A stretch of DNA of 64,000 bases from assembly GCA_030835135.1 (NCBI GenBank), contig JAUQWO010000077.1, forward strand, positions 35,748 through 99,747. Direction: 5' to 3'. Position 1 is the stretch's first letter, and each line of letters begins with the position of its first letter. Below, one piece after another: positions 42,659 to 52,600 of the stretch. The position numbers and the translations under genes are program-made. Below the pieces are notes generated by a model. It saw only the letters and a program-made list of their open reading frames with translations. It made no database searches and was not told the origin of the DNA. Origin of the DNA: Bacteroidota bacterium (lineage in GTDB: Bacteria; Bacteroidota; Ignavibacteria; UBA10030; UBA6906).

Positions 42659-44128
42659 ATGATCGATCTCAAGAAGTATACCGTGTGGTTCATCACCGGC
42701 AGTCAGCATCTGTACGGTCCTCAAACGCTCCAACAGGTTGCTGAGAACGCCGGCGTCATCGTCAGCGAATTGAACCGGTCAAAGGACATTCCGTACCCCA
42801 TTCAGTTCAAGCCGGTCGTAACTTCGCCGGATATGATCCTGAATGTGGTGCGCGAGGCGAACAACGATCCATCCTGCGCAGGTCTGATCCTCTGGATGCA
42901 CACCTTCTCGCCGGCCAAGATGTGGATCGCCGGATTGAACGCCCTCGCAAAGCCCTTCCTCCACCTTCACACGCAGTTCAACCAGGATATCCCCTGGGAC
43001 ACGATCGACATGGATTTCATGAATCTGAACCAGGCCGCGCATGGCGACCGCGAATTCGGATTCATTTGTACACGCCTCCGCAAGAACCGGAAGGTGGTCG
43101 TGGGGCACTGGCTCGATGCTGAGGTGCACGGACAGGTCGGCGTGTGGATGCGTGTCGCGGCAGCGTTCGCCGATATGCGTTCCATGAAGATCGCCCGCTG
43201 GGGTGACAATATGCGCGAGGTCGCGGTGACCGAAGGCGACAAGGTCGAGGCACAGGCACGGTTCGGCTATTCGGTGAACGGCTTTGGCATCGGCGATCTC
43301 GTGGCGCGCATCAAGGCCGTGCCCGATGCGAAGATCTCTTCCCTGGTCAAGGAGTATGAGTCCCTGTACACGCTTGCAGCCGCTGCGAAAGAGGGCGGCG
43401 CGAAGCGGCAGAACCTCATCGAAGCGGCGCGGATCGAACTGGGTATGCGGGCATTTCTGGAAGAAGGGAAGTTCAGTGCCTTCACCACAACATTCGAGGA
43501 TCTGAACGGTCTGGTGCAATTGCCCGGTCTTGCCGTGCAGCGGCTCATGGCGGACGGCTACGGGTTCGGGGCGGAAGGAGATTGGAAAACTTCGGCGATG
43601 GTCCGGGCCGTGAAGGTGATGTCCGCGGGTCTCGCCGGCGGGACATCGTTCATGGAAGACTATACATACCACCTCGAGCCGGGCGGACAGAAGGTGTTGG
43701 GCGCGCACATGCTGGAGGTGTGCGGCTCCATCGCGGCGGGTAAGCCGTCACTCGAAGTGCATCACCTCGGGATCGGCGGCAAGGAAGATCCGCCGCGCCT
43801 TGTCTTCGACGTTCCCGAAGGTCCCGCCATGAATGTCTCGATGATCGATATGGGCGACCGCTTCCGCCTGATCACGAATACGGTGAAGGTCGTCCGGCCG
43901 GTGAAGCCGCTGCCGAAATTGCCGGTTGCCCGCGCGCTGTGGATCCCGCAACCGGACCTGAAGACCGCGGCGGCTGCATGGATCTATGCCGGCGGGGCGC
44001 ATCACACGGTGTTCAGTCAGGCGGTCGGCACGGAATACATGGACGACTTCGCCGAGATGGCAGGCATCGAGCATCTCGTGATCGATGAGTCCACGACACT
44101 CCGCGCATTCAAGCACGCATTGCGGTGA
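42659..44128 (+). CDS. araA: L-arabinose isomerase
   Basis: 489 aa from ATG 42659; the track ORF adds 76 unlikely codons. Starts [20 protein letters not shown], typical for AraA. Metal and catalytic residues are visible: Glu in [10 protein letters not shown], Glu in GFGAEGDWK, His in GAHMLEVC and His in [17 protein letters not shown]. Converts L-arabinose to L-ribulose. No araB, araD or transporter lies beside it, so the rest of the pathway is elsewhere. Length is as expected. Confidence 0.95.
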   Translation: MIDLKKYTVWFITGSQHLYGPQTLQQVAENAGVIVSELNRSKDIPYPIQFKPVVTSPDMILNVVREANNDPSCAGLILWMHTFSPAKMWIAGLNALAKPFLHLHTQFNQDIPWDTIDMDFMNLNQAAHGDREFGFICTRLRKNRKVVVGHWLDAEVHGQVGVWMRVAAAFADMRSMKIARWGDNMREVAVTEGDKVEAQARFGYSVNGFGIGDLVARIKAVPDAKISSLVKEYESLYTLAAAAKEGGAKRQNLIEAARIELGMRAFLEEGKFSAFTTTFEDLNGLVQLPGLAVQRLMADGYGFGAEGDWKTSAMVRAVKVMSAGLAGGTSFMEDYTYHLEPGGQKVLGAHMLEVCGSIAAGKPSLEVHHLGIGGKEDPPRLVFDVPEGPAMNVSMIDMGDRFRLITNTVKVVRPVKPLPKLPVARALWIPQPDLKTAAAAWIYAGGAHHTVFSQAVGTEYMDDFAEMAGIEHLVIDESTTLRAFKHALR

Positions 44129-44153
44129 TACAATAACCGCATCGCATCGGCAG

Positions 44154-44179
44154 GGGCGGTCCCGCGTGCGGGACCGCCC
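44154..44179 (+). terminator. Perfect 12-bp hairpin after araA
   Basis: GGGCGGTCCCGC-GT-GCGGGACCGCCC, 26 bases after the araA stop. It lacks a U-tract but is the obvious candidate for transcript 3' end formation. The 43-bp array begins two bases later. Confidence 0.55.
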
Positions 44180-44181
44180 TT

Positions 44182-44417
44182 ACGATGTATGTACCGCGCC
44201 CCGTACGTTGCATGCGCCGCCCCCACGATGTATGTACCGCGCTCGTCACGTTGCATGCCCGACCCTTACGATGTATGTATCGCGCTCGCCACGTTGCATG
44301 CGCCGCCCCTATGATGAATGTACCGCGCCCCGTACGTTGCATGCACCACCTCCACCTTGTATGTACCGCGCTCGTCACGTTGCATGCGCCGCCCCCACGA
44401 TGTATGTACCGCGTGCC
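44182..44417. repeat. 43-bp tandem repeat, 5.5 copies
   Basis: Unit starts ACGATGTATGTACCGCG and ends in a C-run; copies begin at 44182, 44225, 44268, 44311, 44354 and a partial at 44397. Each unit has GTAC, CGTACG or CGTCACG variants and GTTGCATGC with the GCATGC palindrome. The period is not a multiple of 3 and each unit is diverged, so it is not coding. It lies between the araA hairpin and the A1-B1-A2-B2 module. 44418-44565 has no other feature apart from the A1 ribosome site. Confidence 0.9.
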
Positions 44418-44565
44418 AACTTCCGTACACCTCCTGCAGTTTGTAGATTCCACCCGGTGTTTCCTGTGTCTCCCATCGGAAACGTGACCCCCGGCACACG
44501 GGAAGGCCGGTTTGCCATGGCATGCTGCTTGCACGATCCTGTACCGTATGCCACGGAGGGGAGTC

Positions 44566-45195
44566 ATGGGTTGGCTCGTATTCTCGGTCTTCGCGGTCGC
44601 GGCGACGTTCGTCCTGACCTTCATCACGACCGGTGATATCTGGGACGCAATGTTCGCGGCTGCGGTCCCGGTGGGCCTGTTTCTCCTTGGCCTCTTCCTG
44701 CGCGCCACGCGGAAGAACGTCACTCCCCGCCAGCGTGTCACCCTTCTCTTCGTCGTCGCGCTCATCTGCATCGGGGTGGCCGGCCATTGGATGGTGATGC
44801 ATTCCATGACCCGCTGGCAGCACGATCAGCTCCTGACGGTCCGTGACCGTATCCAGCGAAGTCTGATGGTATCGTCGGTGTATGACCGCGCAACACCGGT
44901 CTTCAGTGCTTTTCATAGCCAGCGATTCCCTGAGAACAAGAGCATGACAGAAGTGTTCGCGGACCTGTATCCATCGATCATGGAGAAGAACGCCACCATC
45001 CTGCTCGACAGCCTCGATGGAGGCGTGAACGTGTATGCACGGAGCACATGGGGTGCGATGGTTGTCATCACCAGTGTCAGCAGCGTGGGGCATGGCATGG
45101 ACCCCGAGTTCCGGAATGTGGATGGACGTCGCGGCTACCTTCAGTCCTGCCTGCGGCTGACCCCCGAGGGGATGGTCTATGAAGTTCAGAATTGA
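44566..45195 (+). CDS. Module protein A1: three-helix membrane protein
   Basis: 209 aa from ATG 44566 (GGAGGGGAG upstream; the track ORF adds 18 codons). Three hydrophobic helices in the first 80 residues (WLVFSVFAVAATFVLTF, AAVPVGLFLLGLFL, VTLLFVVALICIGVAG), then an extracytoplasmic domain of about 125 residues with TRWQHDQLL, VYDRATPVFSAFHS and VYARSTWGAMVV. Paralog of A2 (46054-46755): shared TTGDIW, TRWQxD, YDR and the C-terminal GMxYExxN end. Overlaps B1 by 17 bases. No family recognised. Confidence 0.75.
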   Translation: MGWLVFSVFAVAATFVLTFITTGDIWDAMFAAAVPVGLFLLGLFLRATRKNVTPRQRVTLLFVVALICIGVAGHWMVMHSMTRWQHDQLLTVRDRIQRSLMVSSVYDRATPVFSAFHSQRFPENKSMTEVFADLYPSIMEKNATILLDSLDGGVNVYARSTWGAMVVITSVSSVGHGMDPEFRNVDGRRGYLQSCLRLTPEGMVYEVQN

Positions 45196-46057
45196 TCTGC
45201 AGCGGGCTGTGAAAGATCCCCTGCATGGGATATGGATCGCGTGCTACATCGGTGCCGCCATGATCGCTCTGGGGGCGGTGCAGGAGTCCTTCGTGCACGT
45301 CGCGGGGTGGGGAGATCCCGCGATCCCGATCGCGCATGCCGTCCTCCCGGCACAACCCGCGGTGCTGGCAGGAGGCATCGAGGTTGCCGAGGGGATCCTG
45401 CAGTTCTCCGGTCACACGGCCCGTGGCGTGTGGTCAGGATACGTCACGACCACCTTGATGGCCATGCTGATCTCATACATGGTCGGACCCGCGCTGCTCG
45501 TCTGGGGGATCAGGGCACGCGCCCGGCACCGGCAGCAGATCGCCGTTCGGGGCGGCGTCCCTGCGATAGCGGCGGCGCTCGCGCTGGGTGGATCAACCCT
45601 CGCGGCGGTCGTCCCCGCTCCGTTGTATGCCCTCGTCAGCCACCGGACATATACGATGCTCGAACGCGATCACCGTCACAGTGAAGCCCTCGATGACCTG
45701 AGCGTCGAGTTGTATGTGATGGCACGCAACGCACAGGTGGAGTATCACCGCTCCGGTGAGCCCCGCGGAGGTGGCCATACCTGGCTGACCCCGGTGCATG
45801 GCAGGAAAGGACCGCTTCGCATGTGCGATCTGTTGGGGCCGGGGCGTGGCCCGCAATGCACCGAAAGCGCGCACGTCACCATCGGCCGGCAGATGTTCAG
45901 TCTGCGTATCGAGCGTGCGGACTCGTTGACGTTGCACGGCCTGGTTGTCTGTGAGCCGCCGGGCTGTCCTGCACCAGCGGACACAAGTGGGCAGGACACA
46001 CTGTCGATGGTCGTTGGCGTGACCCCTTTGAACGTGAACATGATATTCGAGGAATGA
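45179..46057 (+). CDS. Module protein B1: membrane protein, pilin-like domain
   Basis: 292 aa. Helices at about 19-40, 85-110 and 125-150, then an extracytoplasmic domain that starts with a long helix (SEALDDLSVELYVMARNAQVEY) and a Gly-rich turn (GEPRGGGHTW) before beta-rich sequence. The helix plus GGG turn recalls pilin-like exported proteins I associate with Bacteroidota/Ignavibacteria; this is inference. Paralog of B2, identical in length, sharing QPAVLAGGIE-type, RGVWSG, VGPALLVWG, ERADSLTLHG and VGVTP. Its ATG lies inside the conserved C-terminus of A1. Confidence 0.75.
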   Translation: MKFRIDLQRAVKDPLHGIWIACYIGAAMIALGAVQESFVHVAGWGDPAIPIAHAVLPAQPAVLAGGIEVAEGILQFSGHTARGVWSGYVTTTLMAMLISYMVGPALLVWGIRARARHRQQIAVRGGVPAIAAALALGGSTLAAVVPAPLYALVSHRTYTMLERDHRHSEALDDLSVELYVMARNAQVEYHRSGEPRGGGHTWLTPVHGRKGPLRMCDLLGPGRGPQCTESAHVTIGRQMFSLRIERADSLTLHGLVVCEPPGCPAPADTSGQDTLSMVVGVTPLNVNMIFEE

Positions 46058-46755
46058 TGAAGAGCGTCCATGATATGGAGCGCCACCGCACCATACGGCT
46101 CCCCCGCATTGCGGGCGGCATGCCGGTGGTCTGGCTCGTGATCGCCATGGTGGTGACGTGTGGAACATTCAGCGGGGTCTATATCACCACCGGCGACATC
46201 TGGACGGCCGCGCTCGCTGGCGGTATTCCGGCTCTCATCTATATGGCAGGATTGACGGTGCACGCGACATGCACACCGGCAAGCCGCCGTTGCCGCATCG
46301 CCGTGATGCTGGTCGCTGTGACCGTCCTTACGGGAATCTCCGCGGAGTTCATGGTCCTCAGCTCCCGCACCCGCTGGCAGGCCGACATGATCGCCGGGAC
46401 CGGCGTATCCTATGACCGCAGCGCGATGATGTCCGCACTCTTCAGCACCGCTTCACCGGTGTTTGCCTCGTACCAACAGCAGCCACAGCGCAAACGGCGC
46501 GCCATGGCCGAGATCTTCAAGGACTCCTGGAGCACGCGGGACTGGACGACCGGGATGGTCACGCTGGACGGCCCGTCGGAACGGGTGAACGTCTATGCGT
46601 CCACGACCCCTGACGGCGCGATCGTGCTGACGGCCGTGGCTGCCGTGACACCCGGGGGAGATGCGGCATTTGCGAACGTGAACGGGTGCATCGGGCGTCT
46701 TCAGTCGCGCCTCCTCCTGAATGGCAAGGGAATGAGCTATGAGATCGAAAACTGA
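46054..46755 (+). CDS. Module protein A2: paralog of A1
   Basis: 233 aa. The ATG overlaps the B1 stop by 4 bases with GAGGA upstream. It has a 24-residue longer N-terminus than A1, then the same plan: three helices and an extracytoplasmic domain. Shared with A1: TTGDIWTAAL, SRTRWQADM, YDRSAMMSALFS, VNVYASTTPDGAIV, GRLQSRLLL and the terminal GMSYEIEN. The signal shows an ancient duplication, as identity is limited to motif blocks. Overlaps B2 by exactly 17 bases, as in A1/B1. Confidence 0.75.
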   Translation: MMKSVHDMERHRTIRLPRIAGGMPVVWLVIAMVVTCGTFSGVYITTGDIWTAALAGGIPALIYMAGLTVHATCTPASRRCRIAVMLVAVTVLTGISAEFMVLSSRTRWQADMIAGTGVSYDRSAMMSALFSTASPVFASYQQQPQRKRRAMAEIFKDSWSTRDWTTGMVTLDGPSERVNVYASTTPDGAIVLTAVAAVTPGGDAAFANVNGCIGRLQSRLLLNGKGMSYEIEN

Positions 46756-47617
46756 CTTTCGCGCGGTCCTCACGGACCCGCTCCACTGGATGCGTATCGT
46801 CCTGTACGTTGTCATCGCAACGGTCGTGCTCGGCTCGCTGCAGCACTATGTCAACAGACGATCGAGTCAGGGAGGGTGGTGTGCAGTGCTGAACACTCTC
46901 ATCCCCATGGCAGACCCTGCCGTACTTGCCGGGGGGATCGAGATGATCGAGGCATCCAACGCGTTTGCCGGGTATGGCTCCCGCGGCGTGTGGCGGGGCG
47001 ACATCACCGCCGTGATGATGTCCATGGTCTTCCTGTATATCGTTGGTCCGACGCTCCTCGTGTGGGGTCTGCGCGGCCGCGCGCGGTTCCGGCGTCATGA
47101 GCCCGGCACTCCTCCGGCGGCCGTGATCGCGGTGGCGATCGCCGCGGGCTGCTGCTCCGTGATGTTGCTGGTGCCGGGATTCCGGTATGCGTATTCAACG
47201 ATCGGAGAGCATGAACGGGACATTGCCCGGGTTGCGGCGATGGAGGACGAGGCCGCGTTGAAGGATGAGATGCTGTTGATGGCACACAAGGCGCAGGTCG
47301 CGTATTTCGTCGCAGGTGAACCCTGGCAGGTTGGAGGTTCATGGCAGATGTCGGACGGCTCACGGCAACCGGCCCTGTCGATCGTGCAGTTGATCGATCC
47401 CGGTGCCATTGCCGTGATCAAGGACAGCAGGCATGCGCTCATCGGCGGACGTTCGTACGAACTGATCGTTGAGCGGGCAGACTCGCTGACGCTGCGGGGC
47501 CAGTGTCCCCCCATCCCCCCGGAGGTGCATGGGGAACCGATCTTCGGGAACAACGGCGCACGGGACATCACGATCGGTGTCACGCCGTCCACGCTGTCGC
47601 TCGCCTACAACCAGTAA
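46739..47617 (+). CDS. Module protein B2: paralog of B1
   Basis: 292 aa, the same length as B1. Three helices, then an extracytoplasmic domain with a long helix (DEAALKDEMLLMAHKAQVAYF) and GEPWQVGGSW. Shared blocks with B1: DPLHWMRI, ADPAVLAGGIEMIE, SRGVWRGDITAVMMSM, IVGPTLLVWGLRGRAR, VERADSLTLRG, IGVTP. The ATG lies in the conserved GMSYE codons of A2, which supply GGGAATG upstream. A hairpin terminator follows at 47640, ending the four-gene unit. Confidence 0.75.
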   Translation: MRSKTDFRAVLTDPLHWMRIVLYVVIATVVLGSLQHYVNRRSSQGGWCAVLNTLIPMADPAVLAGGIEMIEASNAFAGYGSRGVWRGDITAVMMSMVFLYIVGPTLLVWGLRGRARFRRHEPGTPPAAVIAVAIAAGCCSVMLLVPGFRYAYSTIGEHERDIARVAAMEDEAALKDEMLLMAHKAQVAYFVAGEPWQVGGSWQMSDGSRQPALSIVQLIDPGAIAVIKDSRHALIGGRSYELIVERADSLTLRGQCPPIPPEVHGEPIFGNNGARDITIGVTPSTLSLAYNQ

Positions 47618-47639
47618 CCACCTCGTGTCCCCGATCCAC

Positions 47640-47668
47640 CGGGGCCCGGCGCGTTCAGCCGGGCCCCG
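47640..47668 (+). terminator. Terminator of the A-B-A-B operon
   Basis: CGGGGCCCGGC, loop GCGTTCA, GCCGGGCCCCG: perfect 11-bp stem starting 22 bases after the B2 stop. Only a weak T-rich tail (TGTTCT). Confidence 0.7.
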
Positions 47669-47727
47669 TGTTCTAAGCCCGCACGCGATCGTACGCCCGG
47701 GTGCGGTGCCCCTGGAGCGGACCCTCC

Positions 47728-47756
47728 TTGAATTTCTACCTTCAATACGCTATCCT
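47728..47756 (+). promoter_or_regulatory. Candidate promoter of the GH29 gene
   Basis: TTGAAT (47728-47733), 17-base spacer, TATCCT (47751-47756), in the 307-base gap between the B2 terminator and the GTG at 47925. This would leave a leader of about 160 bases. Confidence 0.5.
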
Positions 47757-47924
47757 ACGAGAGCACCAGTGCACTCATCCCCATGCCCGCTGGTCGCTGC
47801 GGAGCGGGATCGGTTCGCCGTCATCCTAAGCTTGGTGATCGGGCCCCAACCGCATGACGCGCTCACGTGCATGGCGCGCGCTGTACGACATATCCGGTAG
47901 TTCAATCGTGGAAGGATCAACACC

Positions 47925-49490
47925 GTGGATGCATCAGGCCACCATGCGATCAGAGGTTGGAGCCGTGCGCTCCTCTCCGCAAGTATGCTCTGCATGTTCG
48001 TCGCCTACGCGATGAACGCACAGCAATCAAGACCCACCAACGTCGCTGTGATCAAGCCCGGCGAGTCCATGACGAACATCATCACCAGGGCGGCGAACGT
48101 TGTACCATCACCGCGTCAGCTCGCCTGGCAACGCCGCGAGTTCATCGGGTTCATCCATTTCGGCGTCAATACATTCACCGATCGCGAGTGGGGCGACGGC
48201 AAGGAAAGTCCGGACATCTTCAATCCCCATCTGCTGGATGCCCGGCAGTGGGCGCGGGTGGCACGGGACGCGGGAATGAAGATGCTCATCGTCGTGGCGA
48301 AGCACCACGATGGATTCTGCATGTGGCCCTCGAAACTCACCAAGCATTCGGTGAAATCCTCGCCGTGGAGGGGCGGCGGAGGGGATGTGCTGGCCGACCT
48401 TGCCGCCGCGTGCCGCGAGTTCGGCATCAAGATGGGTGTGTATCTGTCACCCTGGGACCGCCACGAGCCTGCGTACGGGAACTCACCGGTGTACAATATC
48501 CACTTCGCCAACCAGCTCCGCGAGGTCCTCCAGAAGTATGCCCCGATCGAAGAAGTATGGTTCGATGGTGCGTGCGGCGAGGGGCCCAATGGCAAGCGGC
48601 AGGAATACGACTGGCAGTTGTATTACCGGACCGTGCGCGAGCTCGCTCCGAATGCCGTCATCGCCATCATGGGTCCCGATGTGCGATGGGTCGGAACAGA
48701 GAGTGGCGTTGGCCGGTTGACCGAGTGGAGTGTGCTCCCGGATATCACGCAGGACGTCGCTTCCATTGCCGCGCACTCGCAACAGAATCCTGTCGATGCC
48801 GGATTCAATCCGCACGACCTGACACAGGACGATCTGGGCAGCAGGGAGAAGATCCGCAACGCGAAGACCCTTGTCTGGTATCCGGCGGAGACCAACTGCT
48901 CGATCCGTCCGGGGTGGTTCTACCACCCGAAGGAAGACTCGCTGGTGAAGACCCCGCAGCAGCTCGTCGATACCTACTTCAGCTCGGTTGGCAGGAATGG
49001 GGTGTGGCTCCTGAACCTCGCCCCCGACCGCCGCGGATTGATCCATATCAATGATGTGAAGAGCCTGGTGGGGATGCGCGCCATCCTGGACAGCATGTTC
49101 GCGGTGAACTTCCTTGCCACCTCGAAGGTGAAGGGAGCCGCGGCAGGGAAGGGGCGTGAAGCGAAGAACGTGATCGATACGGAGTATGAAACCTACTGGA
49201 TGCCCGGCGCAGGGGTGACGGCGCCGTCCATCGAGTTCACGCTGGCAGGGGAGCGGACGTTCGATGTCCTGCTCCTGCAGGAATGCATCATGGTCGGCCA
49301 GCGCATCGAGAAGTTCCGCCTCGATGCATGGCAGGACGGGGCGTGGAAGGAGATCACGCGTGGAACGACCGTCGGTTATAAACGTCTGCTGCGGTTTCCG
49401 GCCGTGACGGCGCAGAAGGTACGGGTGGTGATCGAGGGATCCCGTACAAGTCCGACCCTTTCCGCGGTCGGACTCTTCAAGTCGCCGTAG
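47925..49490 (+). CDS. Exported GH29 alpha-L-fucosidase
   Basis: 521 aa from GTG 47925 (GGAAGGAT upstream). Signal region (ALLSASMLCMFVAYAMNAQQ). GH29 catalytic domain: FIGFIHFGVNTFTDREWG, MLIVVAKHHDGFCMWPS, GIKMGVYLSPWDRHEP, and the nucleophile Asp in EEVWFDGACGEG. The C-terminal about 130 residues look like an F5/8-type carbohydrate-binding domain. Releases fucose from glycans in the periplasm or outside. Convergent with the GH38/DUF4838 operon, making a glycan-use cluster. Confidence 0.88.
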   Translation: MDASGHHAIRGWSRALLSASMLCMFVAYAMNAQQSRPTNVAVIKPGESMTNIITRAANVVPSPRQLAWQRREFIGFIHFGVNTFTDREWGDGKESPDIFNPHLLDARQWARVARDAGMKMLIVVAKHHDGFCMWPSKLTKHSVKSSPWRGGGGDVLADLAAACREFGIKMGVYLSPWDRHEPAYGNSPVYNIHFANQLREVLQKYAPIEEVWFDGACGEGPNGKRQEYDWQLYYRTVRELAPNAVIAIMGPDVRWVGTESGVGRLTEWSVLPDITQDVASIAAHSQQNPVDAGFNPHDLTQDDLGSREKIRNAKTLVWYPAETNCSIRPGWFYHPKEDSLVKTPQQLVDTYFSSVGRNGVWLLNLAPDRRGLIHINDVKSLVGMRAILDSMFAVNFLATSKVKGAAAGKGREAKNVIDTEYETYWMPGAGVTAPSIEFTLAGERTFDVLLLQECIMVGQRIEKFRLDAWQDGAWKEITRGTTVGYKRLLRFPAVTAQKVRVVIEGSRTSPTLSAVGLFKSP

Positions 49491-49520
49491 TACACCGGAG
49501 AATAGGCCCGCCGCGATGCC

Positions 49521-49552
49521 ATGGCGCAGATGTGATGGACCGTCTGCGCCAT
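49521..49552. terminator. Bidirectional hairpin between GH29 and GH38
   Basis: ATGGCGCAGA (49521-49530) pairs perfectly with TCTGCGCCAT (49543-49552). It lies between two convergent genes and may end both transcripts; no clear U-tract. Confidence 0.55.
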
Positions 49553-49627
49553 GATCGTTCTTCTGCGGTGCCGATGCGCATCTCCCGCGTTCTTGAACCC
49601 TTCATGTCGGTGCGTAGGGCTATGGCG

Positions 49628-52600
49628 CTATTTGCGCACCACGACGAACTTTACCTCATAGGGTGTGAACGACACGGAGGGAACCGTGCGGAGCGGCGTC
49701 CCCAGCGCATCTGCTTCCTCCATCTTCACACCTTTTCGGTCGGGTGCCAGGAGCAGCGTCGCTGCCCGCCCCGCGGTCTCCCGAAGATGATAGAGCGTCC
49801 CGTTGACTGCCGGCCTCGCGCTCACCATCAGCACACTGGCCGGCTGGAAGGGCCATGCCGAGCGCGTCAGCGCGCCGTGCTGTTTCTTCGGGCTTGCGGG
49901 GAGGACGCGCGATACGAAAGGTACGCGCGTCCCCCATCCGAAGCGCGTCGCGGTCTCATTCGATGCATCGGTGCCCGAGGTGATCGCATAGCTCCACATC
50001 ATCTCACCTTCCTGGCTCGAGCGGAAGTTCGTCGTCCAGTAGTTGTTCAACACCCAGGAGAAGATCTGGCCGGATGCAGGTTTCGCGTTCTTCTGGAACC
50101 TGCCGGTGTTGATCCCGCCGAACTGCATCAGCGGCACCTCATCGCTCACCAGGACGATCTGACCGCGGTCGGACCGGAGTGCGGCAAAGTTCTGAGCGGT
50201 GTTCCAGTCCGTGGCGGTGCCCGGTAGCTGATCCTCTCCCGGCGTCGCGAGTCCGCCCTGCGCCTCGTACACGAGCCTGCCACCCTTCAGGGTGAAGGGG
50301 AATGCGACATACGCGGCTTCCGCATCGTGGACGGCCACCTTCCGCGCTGCGAAGATCAGGTCGATGCGCTTGGTGGGTTTGAACACCCGGAACTCGCAGG
50401 TCACCTGCATTGAATCCACGAATCCTTCGCTGAACCCTTTCACGGTGAAGCTCTGCCAGAGCGGGCCATCGATCCCCGGGTCGACCGTGATCGCGCGCAT
50501 ACCGGTGCGCGTGTGACCGCCCAGCCGCAATTCCTCGATGCTGGAGCGCGTACTCAACCGTTCATAGATGAGCTGCCCGAGCTGCCATGCCCGTGCGGTG
50601 TCGAGCAACTCCTGACCGAGCTGCCGGTCGAAAAGACCGGAGAGCCCGCCGGCTTTTCTGTCGATGATGATCCGGTAGTGCGCGCTCTGAACGGTATCCG
50701 ACGGGATGAACGGACGGTCCGGTGGCCGTTCACCCGCACCCCTGATGATCCGGATGGTTCGGTACCCGAGTGGCGGGACGTCCTTGAGCCACAGTGCCCA
50801 GTAGTTCCCCTCGGGGCGCGATCGCGTGATCTGGGCCGCGATCTCTTCCCCGCGGTCGTCCACCATGCGGAATGTCCGGTCCTTCGGGAGAACCTGGTCG
50901 TCGATGTAGACGATATGCAGTCCGGAGCGCTGCCAGTTGAGCGTGTTGAACACCACGATCGACGGGTCCGATGAGGCGGCAAGAGAGGGCTGCAGCTGTC
51001 CCATCGCGCCTTCGCGCAGAAGCCGTGATTGCATCACACCCTGCCATGCGTACGAGGACTTTTCCGCCCACTGGGTCTGTGTGTTCTCCGCCATGGGGTC
51101 GGAGATGCTCTCCGCGGCACCGAATGTGTGCTCGTTGTAGAAGTGCAGGTGATCGGCGACGGTGCGTACCTGTTCGTGCAGGGACGGCGGGAGGACGGCG
51201 CCGAAATCCTGTGCCATCGCGAGCAATCCCTGATTGGCGATCAGATCGGTCGCTGTCAGGCGGTTCGCCGCCGTTTCACGCATCGCGCAGCCATAGCCAT
51301 CGGTCCACCAGTCGGGCCAGGCAACACGATGGACGGGCAGGGAGGGACCGTGTTCCTTCTCCACCCATGCCAGGAACTCATGGACCGTCGCACTACGGAG
51401 CTTCGGGGCTTCGTAGATCTCGTTCCACCGGCGGATGTTGTCGCTCGAGAACGTGGATGGCGGCGAGTTGTCCGTGAAGTAGCCGCTGTACTGGATGTTC
51501 ACGCGATCGTACGGGTACCCGTCCGTTTCGAGCTTCTGGAGATACAGCGGCAGCTCACGCTCGATCAGGTCGATGCTCGATGTATGGATGTTCTGAAAGT
51601 TGCCGGTCATATAATGGTCTGCCCGGTACGCCAGAACGCGTTTGCCGGAGGGGGATTCCCACCAGAACGGTGTCGGGACATCGAAGGGCCGGAGTGCGCG
51701 GGCAACGTTGATGCCCGAGGTAACATAGCGGATGCCGAGGTCCTGAAAGTAGTCCACGAGACACCATGCGTAGCCGTTCACGTCATCCTGCATGGCAGTG
51801 CGTACCGGCAGTCCCTGTGCCTTCATCGTGGCGATGGGTTCGAGCGAGTGGACGAGCGCGTTCTCGTCCGCAACCTCCGCCCAGTTCAGCAGCATGCCCG
51901 TGACCTCGATGCGCCCTTCGGCGATACGCTGTTTGAGACGCGCTATCTGCGAGGCAGGCCTCGCCTTCAGGTATTCGCGCACGGCCCAGGAGGTCTCGCA
52001 CGTCCATCGGAACTTCGCGTCGTCAGGATAGGCATCGGTCTGATCGCACAGGTCCAGTGCGAAATCGATGTAGCGGAGATGCTCGGCGAGGATCTCGGTC
52101 TGTGGCCGGGTGTACCCGATATCCGTGTGCGCATGCTGCACCAGGTACAGGGTCCAGTGCCGCACAGGCCGAACGGTGATGCGTTCCGTGCTCGTTGTGG
52201 TGCCCATGCTCAGGGTCACGGTCCTGGTTGTGGGTGCGGACACCGGCGTGATCATCAAAGAGTGGCGGCTGACGCCGAACGGCAGTGTGATCTTTTCGGC
52301 GGCTGCGCCATCGAGCCCCAGCGTGCCTTCCGTCGCTCCGCCGATGTTCAGGATCTCGACATCGAGCGGCTGAAGCACTTTGCCATGGCTTTTGAGGAGG
52401 ACGGGACGGCTGGCGATGTTCAGGCCATTGGTGATGGGATGCGTGAAGGTCATCACCCACGCGGAACTCTTTGCGGATTCTCCCGTGATGCGGAGCTCGA
52501 CCGGCGAGCCGGGTTCATACGAGCCTGCCGGGAGGGTGAGTCGCATCAGCCCGAACCGGTCCTTGTTCCGGTCCGCGAGTACGAGCGAGAACTCCAGACG

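Noticed and set aside
44182-44417. CRISPR array
   Set aside because: Repeat units are contiguous and diverged with no unique spacers, and no cas genes are in the window.
44085-44807. Repeat-containing ORFs over the 43-bp array on both strands
   Set aside because: The 43-bp period cycles through frames, giving Cys/Arg/Met-rich low-complexity peptides without start signals.
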